Shown: in pieces, positions 19,678 to 29,442 of the stretch
How positions within the stretch are numbered: position 1 is the first letter of the stretch
How the letters are laid out: each line of letters starts with the position of its first letter
Assembly (NCBI GenBank): GCA_003427395.1
Contig: BFEA01000285.1
Coordinates: 420,475-458,464, forward strand
Source: Chara braunii
Taxonomy: Eukaryota > Streptophyta > Charophyceae > Charales > Characeae
Length of the DNA stretch: 37,990 nucleotides
Reading direction: 5' to 3'
The notes under the pieces: model-generated
Told to the model about the DNA's origin: nothing
The model's database searches: none
Seen by the model: only the letters and a program-made list of their open reading frames with translations
Translations under genes and position numbers: made by a program

Positions 19678-20943
19678 TGTGGTACGGTGTGCTCATCTCG
19701 CGCTTGTCTTCTGCCTAAGCGGTACATGCACGCGGTCTGCTGAGCGAGCGGCCGTGGGAGGTGTGTAGTGAGGAGGGCGAAGGCAAGTAAGGCAACCCAG
19801 GAGGTGAGGGGTATCGCCGGGAAGGCTACGTGGTGAATATTGGGTGTTCGCAGTGTGATGAGAACTATCTGATGTGCGATTGATGCTGAGGTGGAACGGT
19901 GGTGTAATGCTGGTTGTGCCGAAGCAGCGATTGGTCATCACAATCGACATCAGGCCATTTGGTGAGAATATCTGTGGTTGGGGGCAGCTATTTTGAGGTA
20001 CGTTGCACCTAACCTTATCTACCCTCTTCGACACTTCTTACCGTGAGGATGTGTGTTCTGTCTTGAGAGTCCTCTCATGTGAGGAGTCGAGTGCGCTCAA
20101 CCTTGAGAGTCGTCAGTGTTCACATGGAGCATCTGGAAGGAGAGGGCGGAGCTATCTGAAGGGCCCTGGACGAAGCACTGGGTCACAGTCACGATGCCAA
20201 CCCACCAGGAGTAGAGCACGCATGCTTTGCTGCTTTGTCCTTTGTCTTCTCGCTGCACTATAGATGGGTTTTGAGGGGCAGGCCAGTCCTACGGGAAAGT
20301 CGAGTATCGGACGTCTATAAATAAGTATCGGCGGGGACCTTCCATTGGTTGTGATCGTCGTCCTGTCTACAACGTTAAATAATTCCCGAGGACTTCAGGG
20401 GCCATCCATAAAAATGCCTCCTGATCAACCAATCGGTTGGTGTAAGGCTCGCTGCATGCGAGGATAAATATTGTGCAGGGCTGGCCAGCTCAGCAGGACT
20501 CGGGGCACAGGGGTGGGCCGTGTGCACACCTTTAGACACGCACGCGGTTCTGGATTGCTCAGGGACGCTGACGACAAGAGACATTCAGGAAGAACTGAGG
20601 GAGGGGTAGATTCCATGTGATAAGTTTGGGAAATGTTTCACTCTGCAAACAGCAAATCAAATGATTCTATTTTTATTTTGATCAGTTAGATGTTCAACCA
20701 TTAACATGTGACATACAACATAGTAAGAATTGTTCTTTGTTCATTGTGCTTTCTGTTTGTGAACTATTCAAAGTAGAAATAGTTTCGTTTGTAGGAATAT
20801 GAACTTACCTATTGGACCCAAATGTGTAGTCTCTGACATAGCCACCGATTATTGATATTATTTTATCTTAAAGCGGTTTGTATATCATGTTGCGGTAGGC
20901 TTCGAGAGTGTTCTAGTGCAGACAGTGTACAGTGTTGTAGCCT
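19678..20943 (+). other. Leader of element C
   Basis: 1.27 kb of non-coding leader, aligned in blocks with the A leader. It includes CTTGAGAGTCCTCTC (20063-20077), a conserved TATA-like motif, GTTAAATAATTCCCGAGGA and, toward the end, an AT-rich stretch before the gag ATG. Short ORFs inside are not conserved in A. Confidence 0.75.
20316..20323 (+). promoter_or_regulatory. TATA-like motif in the C leader
   Basis: GTCTATAAATA, 628 bp before the gag ATG. A keeps GTCTATAAACA at the same place although both leaders have diverged. It could be an internal promoter, but this is unproven. Confidence 0.45.
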
Positions 20944-22901
20944 ATGAGTGACAGGGAAGTTGCACACCCGGACGATAGGATCTTGCGATCGGCAACAGGC
21001 TCGATAGTCCACTTGGCATTAGGACCAGAGGGCGAGAGACGCCTGTTCCGCCAGCAGAGGCAGAGACAGCAGCAGCAGCGGAGGGCTAGGGCCGCAGAGG
21101 CCAGCAGGGTATTTGCAAGCGAGGCCGCTACCTCAGCAGCCATGGCATCTGTTGCGCAGCAGAGCTCTCAGGCTAATAGGTCACATGGACTGTAGGGTCA
21201 ACGGTCGCACAGACCCTGAGTCAGTCCACTTGCGTTCTGGCAAGCCAGCCGATAGTGTTGACCCTCGAGGAGGTCGCCATACAACGAGCAGCTATTCGCG
21301 AGGCACAGCTACAGCAGGCGTTAGGAGAGATCAAGGCAGAGAAGGAGAAAATGATTAGAAGAAGAGTCAGGATACAGCGGAGACAAGCGAACGTTAGTGA
21401 GTTAGAGGAGATGGATCGGACGCACATGGATGATAATGCGAGGACCCTACGGACCGTCCTGCTAGTTGTAGTAGAAATGCAGGACCACCAGACGGCTCTC
21501 TTACTGGACATCCAACAGAGTGTGGCCGTATTGGTCGGACGGGCGCAGGCAGCTCCATCGTCGTCTGGGCCCGGTGCCTGGCCCGTTGTGCATCCTCCTC
21601 CTTTTATCCTACCGGTGACCGAAGTATCTTCATATGTCTCTCCTGTATCGGTCCAAGCCATTTCCCTGAGTATGCCTTTGAGAGGCGGGTTCTCAGTAGG
21701 TCCTAGTGTACAGGTTCCTGTACAGTTAGTATATTCCTAACCTCCGCCGCAGGTTACCGTAACCGGGCAACCTGCTTTCTTGCAGCCTGCACAACCGCAG
21801 GGTACACAGCCCCAGCAGCAGCTAGTGCAGCAGCCTGGTCCCCAAGGTCCACAGCGTGGAGTGGGACAGGTACCGGGACAAAGCCAGTGGGTTCCGAAGA
21901 CGGCCATCACCTCCCCCAAACCCTTTACAGGGGACAAGAGGGGCAAAGACCTCGACACATGGTTGAGGTCAGTGCCAGTCTATGACCTTGCCGCACGAGG
22001 AAGTGTTTGCAGCCGCCTCCTATTTAGAGGGGAGTGCAGCAAGATGGTTGAGTGGTTTAGTGCAACTACAGGGATACGGTCATGACTTTTGCACTTGGGC
22101 AGTTAACCAGAAAGTGGAGGACTTCCTTACGCTGGTGGAAGATAGGTGGCATGATCCTCAGGAGGCTCAAAAGGCCACTAACGCAATCCTGACTTTGAAC
22201 AACAGGTGGTTCAAGTCAGTAAGGGAAGCCACAGACGCAGTAGAGTGTCTGATCTGTGTCCCTGGAGGATGTTATGACCCCCACGTCTTACTCACTTCGT
22301 ACCTGAGATTTTTTTTTTTGCCTCTCAGGAATCAATTGGCAGGTGAGGCCAACATCAATATGCACAACTTTCCCTCATTCAGCAAGAAGGCCCTAGACCT
22401 AGAGGCAAAGATAGGGCATGGACATACACCCACAACAGACGGTAGGAAGAAGGCACTACCTCCCAACTGGAAGGGGAAAGGCCGCATAATGTTCGTTGAC
22501 AACGATGGTTCTAGCATCGAGTTAGAAGATGACTTCCAGGTGGGAGCGGGTTCAAAGACGGGCAACGTACAAGTTCAGGGGGTGGAACACTCGCTGACTC
22601 TGTCCAGAAAGGTAAGGCGACCGGTAGACGTCGTGGAGGTTCCGGGTCTAGTAGTCAAGTTGACCCTAACGCTCCTCCATGGGAGAAAGCGGGTCTCACA
22701 GAGGACGTGTGGAGAGACCGGTATAACAGGCAGGCCTGTATTCGTTGTGGTCATGGCCATAACCAATTCAAGTGCCGCAACAAAAAGGCGACCGAGAAGA
22801 TCCCGCCTACAATGGGGCAGGCTTTGGGATCGTCCGCTCCCGTAGGTAGCAATGTGGCCAGCAGTTTTGGCACTGCTCCTGGAAACATGTCGGGCCAATA
22901 G
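20944..22901 (+). pseudogene. gag: Element C Gag, frameshifts and stop
   Basis: The ATG at 20944 opens MSDREVAHPDDRILRS and a Gln/Arg-rich helix. A stop and frame change near 21190-21255 follow, then LTLEEVAIQRAAIREAQ and a helical region, and an in-frame TAA at 21738-21740. A Gln/Pro-rich part (QPAQPQGTQPQQQ) leads to DLDTWLRSVPVY. The frame shifts by one near 21980 and continues with ASYLEGSAARWLSGL, AVECLICVPGGCYDP and FSKKALDLEAKIG. After another shift, the zinc knuckle CIRCGHGHNQFKC (CX2CX3HX4C, one residue short) lies near 22728-22766. Gag ends at TAG 22899-22901. An insertion of Ts at 22309-22319 encodes FFF within a capsid helix. Confidence 0.87.
22880..22886 (+). promoter_or_regulatory. 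Degenerate -1 frameshift heptamer in element C
   Basis: T GGA AAC in gag phase, 12 nt before the gag stop. The protease frame is -1 and open through this point. It resembles the G GGA AAC of B and D but breaks the X-XXY-YYZ rule at its first base, so efficiency would be low if any. It may be a decayed site. Confidence 0.35.
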
Positions 22902-22921
22902 TTGTTCCTGCTAGGATCGAG

Positions 22922-23449
22922 GTGGTGAGCACACCCTCACCATCTCGAGAGATGGCCCAACCTCCTGACTCCATCAGCGTCCCGCAAACACATTCGGACT
23001 CAGCGATCCTATGTTCACTTAATGTGTTTGAGTCCTTAGAGGAGCTAGAGGAGGAGTGGTCTAGATCGGACCCGCTAGCTTCTTGGATGGCCATGGCCAA
23101 AGCCCCTAAGGGTGAGTTGTTCGTCGGCGAGGTAGTCATCGGCGACCGTAAGGCCAGGGCCTATTATGACACTTGCTCGACGCGGAACTTCATTAGTCGT
23201 GCGTGCGTTGAGAGGCTGCGTTTACAGGGGCAAGTGCAGCGCCTGAGTCGACTTGTGAAGTTGACGTGTGCCAACAAACAGCGCATGGTAGTCAACGACC
23301 ACCTTAAAGACATTGAGTGTATCTTCCCGTACGCGGGAGGGGAACTGAGACATCGAGTCTCATTCCTAGTCAGCGATGATCTCCCTATGGATATCTTGTT
23401 AGGTATGTACTACCTCTCGGTTGCACAGCCCCAATTTGATTGGGACTGA
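22922..23449 (+). pseudogene. pro: Element C aspartic protease
   Basis: A 175-codon open stretch in the -1 frame relative to gag. ESLEELEEEWSRSDP leads to the retropepsin-like domain. The active-site segment is YYDTCSTRNFIS (Asp at 23168): Cys occupies the position where retropepsins have Gly (Asp-Thr/Ser-Gly), so catalysis is doubtful. GGELRHRVSFLVSDDLPMD and ILLGMYYL follow, which fits the C-terminal Leu-Leu-Gly motif. It ends at TGA 23447-23449, in the linker before RT. Confidence 0.82.
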
Positions 23450-23452
23450 AAA

Positions 23453-24137
23453 GTGGTCAAGCACACTTTGCAAGGAATGAGGATCGCGAGATCATGTAAG
23501 TTTAAAGTTAGTAGTCTGATCAAGTCCTATGGATGCATGTGTGCGGCCGCCTTTTATAATTATTATAAGCAAAATCCGGAGGAGGGTGTGTACTTAGTTT
23601 ATGTCTCTGCAGCAGGCGAGCCGATGAAAATGTCGTCGGAGATAGAGGGAGTGGTCGCTAAGTATCCTGATCTATTTGAAGAGCTGAAAGGGGTTGTTGA
23701 GAGGGAAGTCGTCCACGCGAGAGATTATTCTAGGTCTAGCGTTCTGAAGGGTAGGATCTATCGGATGTTTCCAGGCGAGCCGACAACTCAAGGAACTCAC
23801 AGAGAAGGGTTGGATCCGGCCTAGTGTCTCCCCTTACGGGTCTCCAGTTTTATTTGTACCGAAGAAGGGGGGAACCTTGAGAATGTGCATTGACTATAGG
23901 GGCCTCAATGCCATCACTGCGAACAACGCAGAGCCCCTACCGCGCATCGATGACTTGTTGGACCGAGTGCAAGGGTGTCGATACTTCAGTAAGATAGATT
24001 GGAAGTCCGGGTACCATCAGATTGCAATCCGGCCCAAGGATCAACACAAAACCGCTTTTCAAACCAGGTAAGATTTATATGAGTTTTGTGGTGATGTCTT
24101 TCGGGCTTTGCAATGCTCCTGACACCTTTCAGCACGC
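23453..24137 (+). pseudogene. pol: Element C reverse transcriptase, first half
   Basis: The linker segment EIEGVVAKYPDLFEELKG and [11 protein letters not shown] is frameshifted before a TAG at 23822-23824. From about 23825 the RT fingers and palm follow: [48 protein letters not shown] and HKTAFQTR. A stop follows at 24069-24071, and the FGLCNAPDTFQHA segment continues in another frame. It is cut at 24137 by element D. The second half resumes at 33779. Confidence 0.88.
24134..24137. repeat. Target-site duplication of D, left (ACGC)
   Basis: ACGC, repeated at 33775-33778. The pre-insertion site reads CAGC-ACGC-CATGAAT within the C RT gene, which agrees with the homologous RT codons of A. Confidence 0.9.
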
Positions 24138-25523
24138 TATAGTGACCCTGACCAATTTCGAGATACACATCCACCGAAAAGTACAATGCCATCCAATTGC
24201 AAAAAGAAATGAATGAACTTGAGAGGAGAGAGAGAGGATTAGAAAAAGAGGAAGAAGTAAGAAAGAAGAAGAAGAAGATGTACACCAGCAAAGACAATGA
24301 CAAGGCTCTTCTTCTTCGCCCAACAATCTCCTTCTCCTTATCTCCCCCTTCTCTTATTCATACAAGAAATAATTATACAATGTTGAATGACTGATCCAGA
24401 ATCAATGTCTGAGTTCCTCGTCTACCGCAGGTATCACTTAAGGTCCACCATAGCCATGGTCGCCTCTCCCATTCTTCACTCTCATAGGCCGAGGCTATGG
24501 CGGACTACTGGGCTCTGCTCAGATGCCCAAAGGACAACCCAAAGCAGCTATGGCAGCTCTAGCTCAGGCCGCCACGCCTGACCCTGCCCCGAAGCTTCTT
24601 GGTGTAGCTCTCCCCAGCTGGGGACTCCCTGCTGCAGCGCCCACCAAGCTGATGAAGATGGCTGCCACATAGCCAGGTAAGTACCCTTGGCGCTCCTCCC
24701 CCTTCCTTCTTTCTTCCTCCTTCTTCCTCCCTTGTGTCCTTCTCCTTCCTTCCCAGCAGCGCTGCTCCAGCTTAGCGCTGCTCCGGCCAGCGCTCCACCA
24801 GTGTGTCGCCAAACTTGCACACCGAAAAAGAGGTCAGATTCTCCGCCCGGCCAAAAGATATAGCGGCCTGCTTTGCCTCTTGGGCGATGACTTCCAGGCC
24901 GCTCGGCCTCCCAAGCAACCGGTACCTCCTCCCTTTCGGAGGGAAACATCATTGCAGACTCTGATATTNCCTCTTGGGCGATGACTTCCAGGCCGCTCGG
25001 CCTCCCAAGCAACCGGTACCTCCTCCCTTTCGGAGGGAAACATCATTGCAGACTCTGATATTGCCCGTACAAGCCCTAGACCCAGACTGGTTGGACTGAT
25101 ATCCGCCTAGACCTATCCTACAACTACTGGGCCTCTAAAAAATGCCACTTTTGTCTTCTTCTGCTCAGCCTCCGGTACCTGCACATCTACCCCTTCCAGG
25201 TGTGGTAACGGCCTACCCGCTACTTGAGTGTTTTTCCCCGCTGCAACCCCTCAATGTCACGGCCACAGGTACGTACTACCCTGAGGGCCCAACGAACGAG
25301 CAAGTGCCCTGACGGGCCACACACATACTCATGCCAACCAACACTTAGACAGGCACGGTCACACACACACCCAAGTCAACCAACACTCAGACAAACATGC
25401 AGTCCAGCAAGCGTGCACACATAGACTTAGTAGCAAGCTGGAAACTCAGCAGGGCATTCAGTCTATGGGCAAAACTCAGAAATCAGTTGTTTGTTTCAGT
25501 CCATGTATGGACGGGTCATCACA
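24138..25523 (-). repeat. 3' LTR of element D
   Basis: 1386 bp. On the plus strand it reads TATAGTGACCC to GGGTCATCACA, near-inverted tips. It is ~120 bp longer than the 5' LTR, mainly because a 93-bp segment is tandemly duplicated (24876-24968 and 24970-25062) around a single N at 24969. A 154-codon frame on the minus strand (24548-25012) is LTR sequence and is not called as a gene. Confidence 0.93.
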
Positions 25524-25536
25524 CTACTCCCCCCGC
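25524..25536 (-). promoter_or_regulatory. Polypurine tract of element D
   Basis: Minus strand GCGGGGGGAGTAG immediately before the 3' LTR start TGTGATGACCC. Confidence 0.88.
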
Positions 25537-25564
25537 AAGAGCGAGATCCCTTAGAGCGAGTAAC

Positions 25565-26087
25565 TCATTCTGAGTCCTCGACAAACAGATCGTAAGCGAG
25601 CAAGGCAAAGAGATTCATAGAGTACTTTGTTGCAGTGAGCCTTGCAGAGATCTTAGGTACAGCGTTAGTGGCGATTTGTCGCTCGTATGCTTTGACAACA
25701 CGCGGTGGACTGCGTAGCAGTTCCTGTTTGGAAATCCAGTACATATCGTCTAATGGATGATACATGAAGTGAACCTGGTACTGTTTGTTGCGTCCCTTCC
25801 CTACGTGCTGTTTGATCCTGTCTATCTCATGCCCGCCTTTGATCGCGTGAGGGATCATATCTTCGCGATAATCGAATGTCTTAGCATCACGGTGGAGGTA
25901 CAGTTTCGATGCATGGAACACGGGGTATGTGCGCAGATGAGCTGGCACATCAACTACATACGAAGGGCCAAAGTGATCTTCACCAGTCACATCCAAAACT
26001 TCGCAGGGCCCATAATAGAGTGGAGAAGTTTGCGTGAGACTCCCTCTTCTTCTGAGAATTCAGACATCTTGACCCAGACATAGCTTC
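25565..26087 (-). CDS. pol: Element D integrase tail with chromodomain-like end
   Basis: Reads VKMSEFSEEEG-like residues in the first part, then LDVTGEDHFGPSYVVDVPAHL, YPVFHASKLYLH and the chromodomain-like HEIDRIKQHVG, NKQYQVHFMYHPLDDMYWIS and VVKAYERQI. It ends at a TGA at 25565-25567, about 40 bp before the PPT. It is out of frame with the preceding integrase segment, so a one-base indel lies between about 25997 and 26088. Confidence 0.83.
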
Positions 26088-26369
26088 CTACCTGAATATC
26101 CGACGTCTGTGCTTCTTGTTCCCATGATGGATCATGGCGTGTTGTCGCTTGGTCATAGCTGCAATGTCAACTTTGAGCAAGCGATCATACTTGGCCCTGA
26201 AGCCAGGTCTGTCGGGTGTTAAACCAGCTGGCTGCTCAGGGAATAGGTAGGAGAGCGGATTCCGGATCTGCCAACCGTAATGCAGCCTGTTGGGTGTCAT
26301 GTCGGTGGCGGAGTGGACGGAGTTGTTGTATAAACCCTTAACGGAATACAGCTCTTCATCCCATGTTTC
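26088..26369 (-). CDS. pol: Element D integrase, distal core segment
   Basis: Continuation of the integrase frame after the TAG at 26370-26372. ETWDEELYSVKGLYNNSVHS, MTPNRLHYGWQIRNPLSYLF and KYDRLLKVDIAAMTKRQ form the end of the core and the start of the C-terminal domain. It stops after HRRRIFR at the frameshift. Confidence 0.85.
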   Translation of the reverse strand, partial: ETWDEELYSVKGLYNNSVHSATDMTPNRLHYGWQIRNPLSYLFPEQPAGLTPDRPGFRAKYDRLLKVDIAAMTKRQHAMIHHGNKKHRRRIFR

Positions 26370-28187
26370 CTAATCCGGGATAATTAAAGCGCGAAGAAGT
26401 TGAAGCACAGTCGGGTTGATCTCCTCGGCCAAACCGTTGGCTTCGGGGTGTCGACCAGATGTCATACACAGCTTGATCCCCAGTTGAGACGTGAAGTCCT
26501 TCCACTCAGTACTAATGAAGCGCGGATCCCGATCAATCACAAGAGTCTTCGGGGTTCCGAACTGCAGAATGTACTTCTCTTGCAACTCACGAATCACTAG
26601 TTTTGTTGGGGCATGAGGCAGCAAAGGGATCAGGTTGAGGAACTTAGAGAATCGGTTAACAATCACCATGACCTGTGAGTAGCCGCTTTTACTTACCTTT
26701 CCAATGTCGGTGAAGTCGATGGAGACGGACTCCCCGGGGCCATCGGGAATGGGTACGGGTGTGAGTAGCCCCATCGGCTTTTGTCTGCATGGTTTGATTC
26801 TTTGACAGACTTGACATTCAGCTACAAACTTTTCAGCAGTCCCTTTCATGGCAGGCCAATCAAACTGTCTCAGCAGATTTGCGTACGTTTTTGCCATACT
26901 GAAGTGTCCGCTCCGGCCATGAGCCAAATTCAGAAAGTGCGTGCGGAGAGGCTCATGGTTGGGCACACACAAACGGTCCTGGCTCCCGTAGCGACGAAAA
27001 ATCAGTCCTCCATACTCGTGAAAATCAGGCTGACTGCTAGGGTCAACCCATAGCCACTCAAGGATGGAACTCAGCTTCGAATCGTTGGCGGTGTGCTCTA
27101 CGAGCTCCTCCTTCAGTTTCTTCCGGAGGTCGTAGGATTTGACAAGGCAAGTCATGTAGTCAGGATGGTGAGACAATGCGTCAGCGACTCGATTATGACA
27201 ACCCTTTTTCTGTCTTAACTCAAAATCAAAAATGTCAATCTCATGGAACCAGTGGAGCAAGGTAGGGGACAAGGTAGTTTGTTGTTTGATCCACTTTAGA
27301 GTCTCATGATCTAAGAAGACTTTGAAGTGGCGTCCCAAAAGATAGTGTTTCCAGTGATCCAACGCCATGCGCAAAGCATAGAGCTCGCTCATGTAGGTGG
27401 AAGTGGCTACCTTTACACTGGGCATGCATTTGCTGTAGTACTCGAGTGGCCGCAAGCCATCGCCGTTGTCTTGTTGCAACATTGCGCCGATTCCGTATTG
27501 GCTTGCATCCGTAGTGACTACGAACATCAGTTTGGGATCTGCAATGCGGAGCACTGGGTGACTTACCAAGGCTTCCTTTAAAGCTTGGAAGGCATTCGTG
27601 CACGCGGCGTCCCAAGAATAGGGAACATTTTTACTGGTCAACCGCGACAATGGATGAGCAACAATAGAGAAGAGGGGCACAAACTTCCGATAGTATGATG
27701 CGAGACCAAGAAAAGAACGCAGTTCGCGAATGTTCACAGGCTGGGCCCAGTTGCGTATGACCTCCACCTTGGTTGCTTCAGGCTCCAGGCCTACGGCAGA
27801 CAACCGATGCCCAAGATAGATGACACTATCCTTCCCAAACTCAGCTTTCTCTAAGTTGAGATGAAATTGCGTCTTCTTGAGGATGGTCATTACTTCCCCA
27901 AGGTGCTTGAGGTGTTCCTCCACGGACTTGCTGAAGATTAGTATATCATCGAGGTAGACCACCACGAACCGGCCAATCTGTTCGTGGAGGACCTTGTCCA
28001 TGAGGCTTTGGAAGGTGGATGGTGTGTTCGTGAGACCGAAGGGCATTACGGTAAATTCGTAAAGCCTATCTCGTGTTTTGAACGCAGTCTTGTGCTGGTC
28101 TGCAGGATCGACTTCAATCTGGTGGTAGCCAGACTTGAGATCGATCTTGGAGAACCTTGCACCCACCTGCGACATCAAGCAAGTCAT
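26370..28187 (-). CDS. pol: Element D reverse transcriptase, RNase H and integrase core
   Basis: Long uninterrupted 605-codon frame. [43 protein letters not shown] (catalytic YLDD) and VIYLGHRLS. RNase [15 protein letters not shown], Glu in [10 protein letters not shown], Asp in LDHETLKW and VADALSHHP. Integrase zinc finger: HGRSGHFSM with CQVCQRIK. Core: [13 protein letters not shown] (Asp), [23 protein letters not shown] (Asp) and [13 protein letters not shown] (Glu). All catalytic residues are present. It ends at TAG 26370-26372 after LIIPD. Confidence 0.95.
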   Translation of the reverse strand: MTCLMSQVGARFSKIDLKSGYHQIEVDPADQHKTAFKTRDRLYEFTVMPFGLTNTPSTFQSLMDKVLHEQIGRFVVVYLDDILIFSKSVEEHLKHLGEVMTILKKTQFHLNLEKAEFGKDSVIYLGHRLSAVGLEPEATKVEVIRNWAQPVNIRELRSFLGLASYYRKFVPLFSIVAHPLSRLTSKNVPYSWDAACTNAFQALKEALVSHPVLRIADPKLMFVVTTDASQYGIGAMLQQDNGDGLRPLEYYSKCMPSVKVATSTYMSELYALRMALDHWKHYLLGRHFKVFLDHETLKWIKQQTTLSPTLLHWFHEIDIFDFELRQKKGCHNRVADALSHHPDYMTCLVKSYDLRKKLKEELVEHTANDSKLSSILEWLWVDPSSQPDFHEYGGLIFRRYGSQDRLCVPNHEPLRTHFLNLAHGRSGHFSMAKTYANLLRQFDWPAMKGTAEKFVAECQVCQRIKPCRQKPMGLLTPVPIPDGPGESVSIDFTDIGKVSKSGYSQVMVIVNRFSKFLNLIPLLPHAPTKLVIRELQEKYILQFGTPKTLVIDRDPRFISTEWKDFTSQLGIKLCMTSGRHPEANGLAEEINPTVLQLLRALIIPD

Positions 28188-28440
28188 CTATACGAGGCAA
28201 TGGATAGACATTCTTTCTTGTGATGCGGTTTAGACCGCAATAGTCAATACACATGCGGAGTTTGCCTCCTTTCTTTGGAACAAACAACACAGGAGCACCA
28301 AATTCAGATTCGCTAGGCTTAATCCACCCCTTGTCAATCATCTCATCAATCTGTCGCCGGAGTTCCTCCAACTCGCCAGGTCCCATTCGGTATACGCAGC
28401 CCTTTGGAGGAACAACACCTTCAACCAACTCGATGGTGTG
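28188..28440 (-). CDS. pol: Element D RT N-terminal part, frameshifted
   Basis: In frame with the protease, after the TGA at 28441-28443. [61 protein letters not shown] and [10 protein letters not shown] are the RT linker and fingers. One extra G in the GGTGGGTGCAAGG stretch near 28170 moves the frame. The next segment (28187 onward) carries RT on. Confidence 0.9.
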
Positions 28441-29442
28441 TCAGACCGGTCGCGTGGGGACTTCACGTGGCTCGACCAGAACTTCTGGAAACCGATCGAG
28501 GAGGTTTTGGATGTCTGGTGGGACAGGTGGGGGTGGGGGATCAGCAAAGGGATCACCTAGATCCGATCGCAGGTCGCGTATAGAGACGACTGAATCTGAA
28601 GTAGGATCATTTGGGCTATTAGAGGGTAGAGATATAAAGGTGCTAGAAGTAGAAGTACTAGAAGTAGGGTCACTAGTCGAAGTAGTAGTGGTATTAACCG
28701 CAAAAGTAGATGGCACATGGGTAGGATGAAAAAAGAAAAAACAAAACTCTACCTCCTTGTGATTGCGCCATTTCTTGCAGAATTGCATAGCATTCAGAAA
28801 AGTCACTGGGGACTCGTGCTTCTCATCCAAGAGGACAGGAAGCTCGTTCCCTCGAGCATCTTTGATCATGAAAAGTGACTCCTTCCACTTGGTCCATTCG
28901 CATTGGGACTGCAGCCAGCCCGAACCAAGGACAACATCGAAGGGGCACTTGTCAAGAACATAGAAGTTCAATGCGTGTGTGATAGTTTTGTCCTTGTCAA
29001 AGGTAGTGCGCACACCTTTGACCGCATGCGTAGAAGAGACAACTTCTTGGTTGCCAACTTGGGTCTGGCAAGGGTTCTGCAAGGCCACTTGCTTCATCCC
29101 CAAGCCCACTTTGCGTATCTCATGAGGTGACATAAAGTTAGTCGTAGCACCATAGTCAACCAAAACACAAAGATAGCGATGGTTTGTGAGAAGTTTGAAG
29201 AAAATCAACTTCACCGTCCCTTGGGCACGCTGCTGTTTCATCTCAGCCCAATGCTCCAACTGGTAGTGAAAATCGACCGTCCCAGACTCCTCCTAAGGCT
29301 CGACATACAAAACATTACTCACCTGAACCTTGTGTTCAGCAGATGTTTGGGCTTCAAGGGAGGACTGTTGATCTGCCTCAGATTCAATCTCCCCTGCTGT
29401 AGAGTTTGCTGAAGTTGACTCTACGCCCGGTTCTAGTTTCCC
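28441..29442 (-). CDS. pro: Element D protease region of Pol
   Basis: Pol begins in the -1 frame at the slippery heptamer (29442) with GKLEPGVES and has one in-frame TAG at 29293-29295. The retropepsin-like domain contains LVDYGATTNFMSP (active-site Asp at 29157; Tyr in place of Thr/Ser, Gly kept) and FYVLDKCPFDVVLGSGWL. A Ser/Thr-rich tract (TTTTSTSDPTSSTSTSS) and the proline run PPPPPVPPDI precede LLDRFPEVLVEPRE, the linker to RT. The Phe run FCFFFFHP near 28735 is an A/T homopolymer product. It ends at TGA 28441-28443. Confidence 0.87.
29399..29442 (-). promoter_or_regulatory. Putative -1 ribosomal frameshift signal, gag to pol
   Basis: Minus strand G GGA AAC (29442-29436) in gag phase, followed directly by the gag stop TAG (29435-29433). 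The -1 frame GGG AAA CTA continues into protease. A perfect 7-bp inverted repeat GTAGAGT (29424-29418) / ACTCTAC (29405-29399) with a 12-nt loop begins 11 nt downstream. The arrangement is the same as in element B. Confidence 0.82.

Noticed and set aside
24548-25012. 154-codon minus-strand frame in the D LTR, with a counterpart at 32907-33296
   Set aside because: LTR sequence duplicated by retrotransposition. Low-complexity Arg/Glu-rich product caused by a purine-rich strand, and partly built by the 93-bp duplication and an N.
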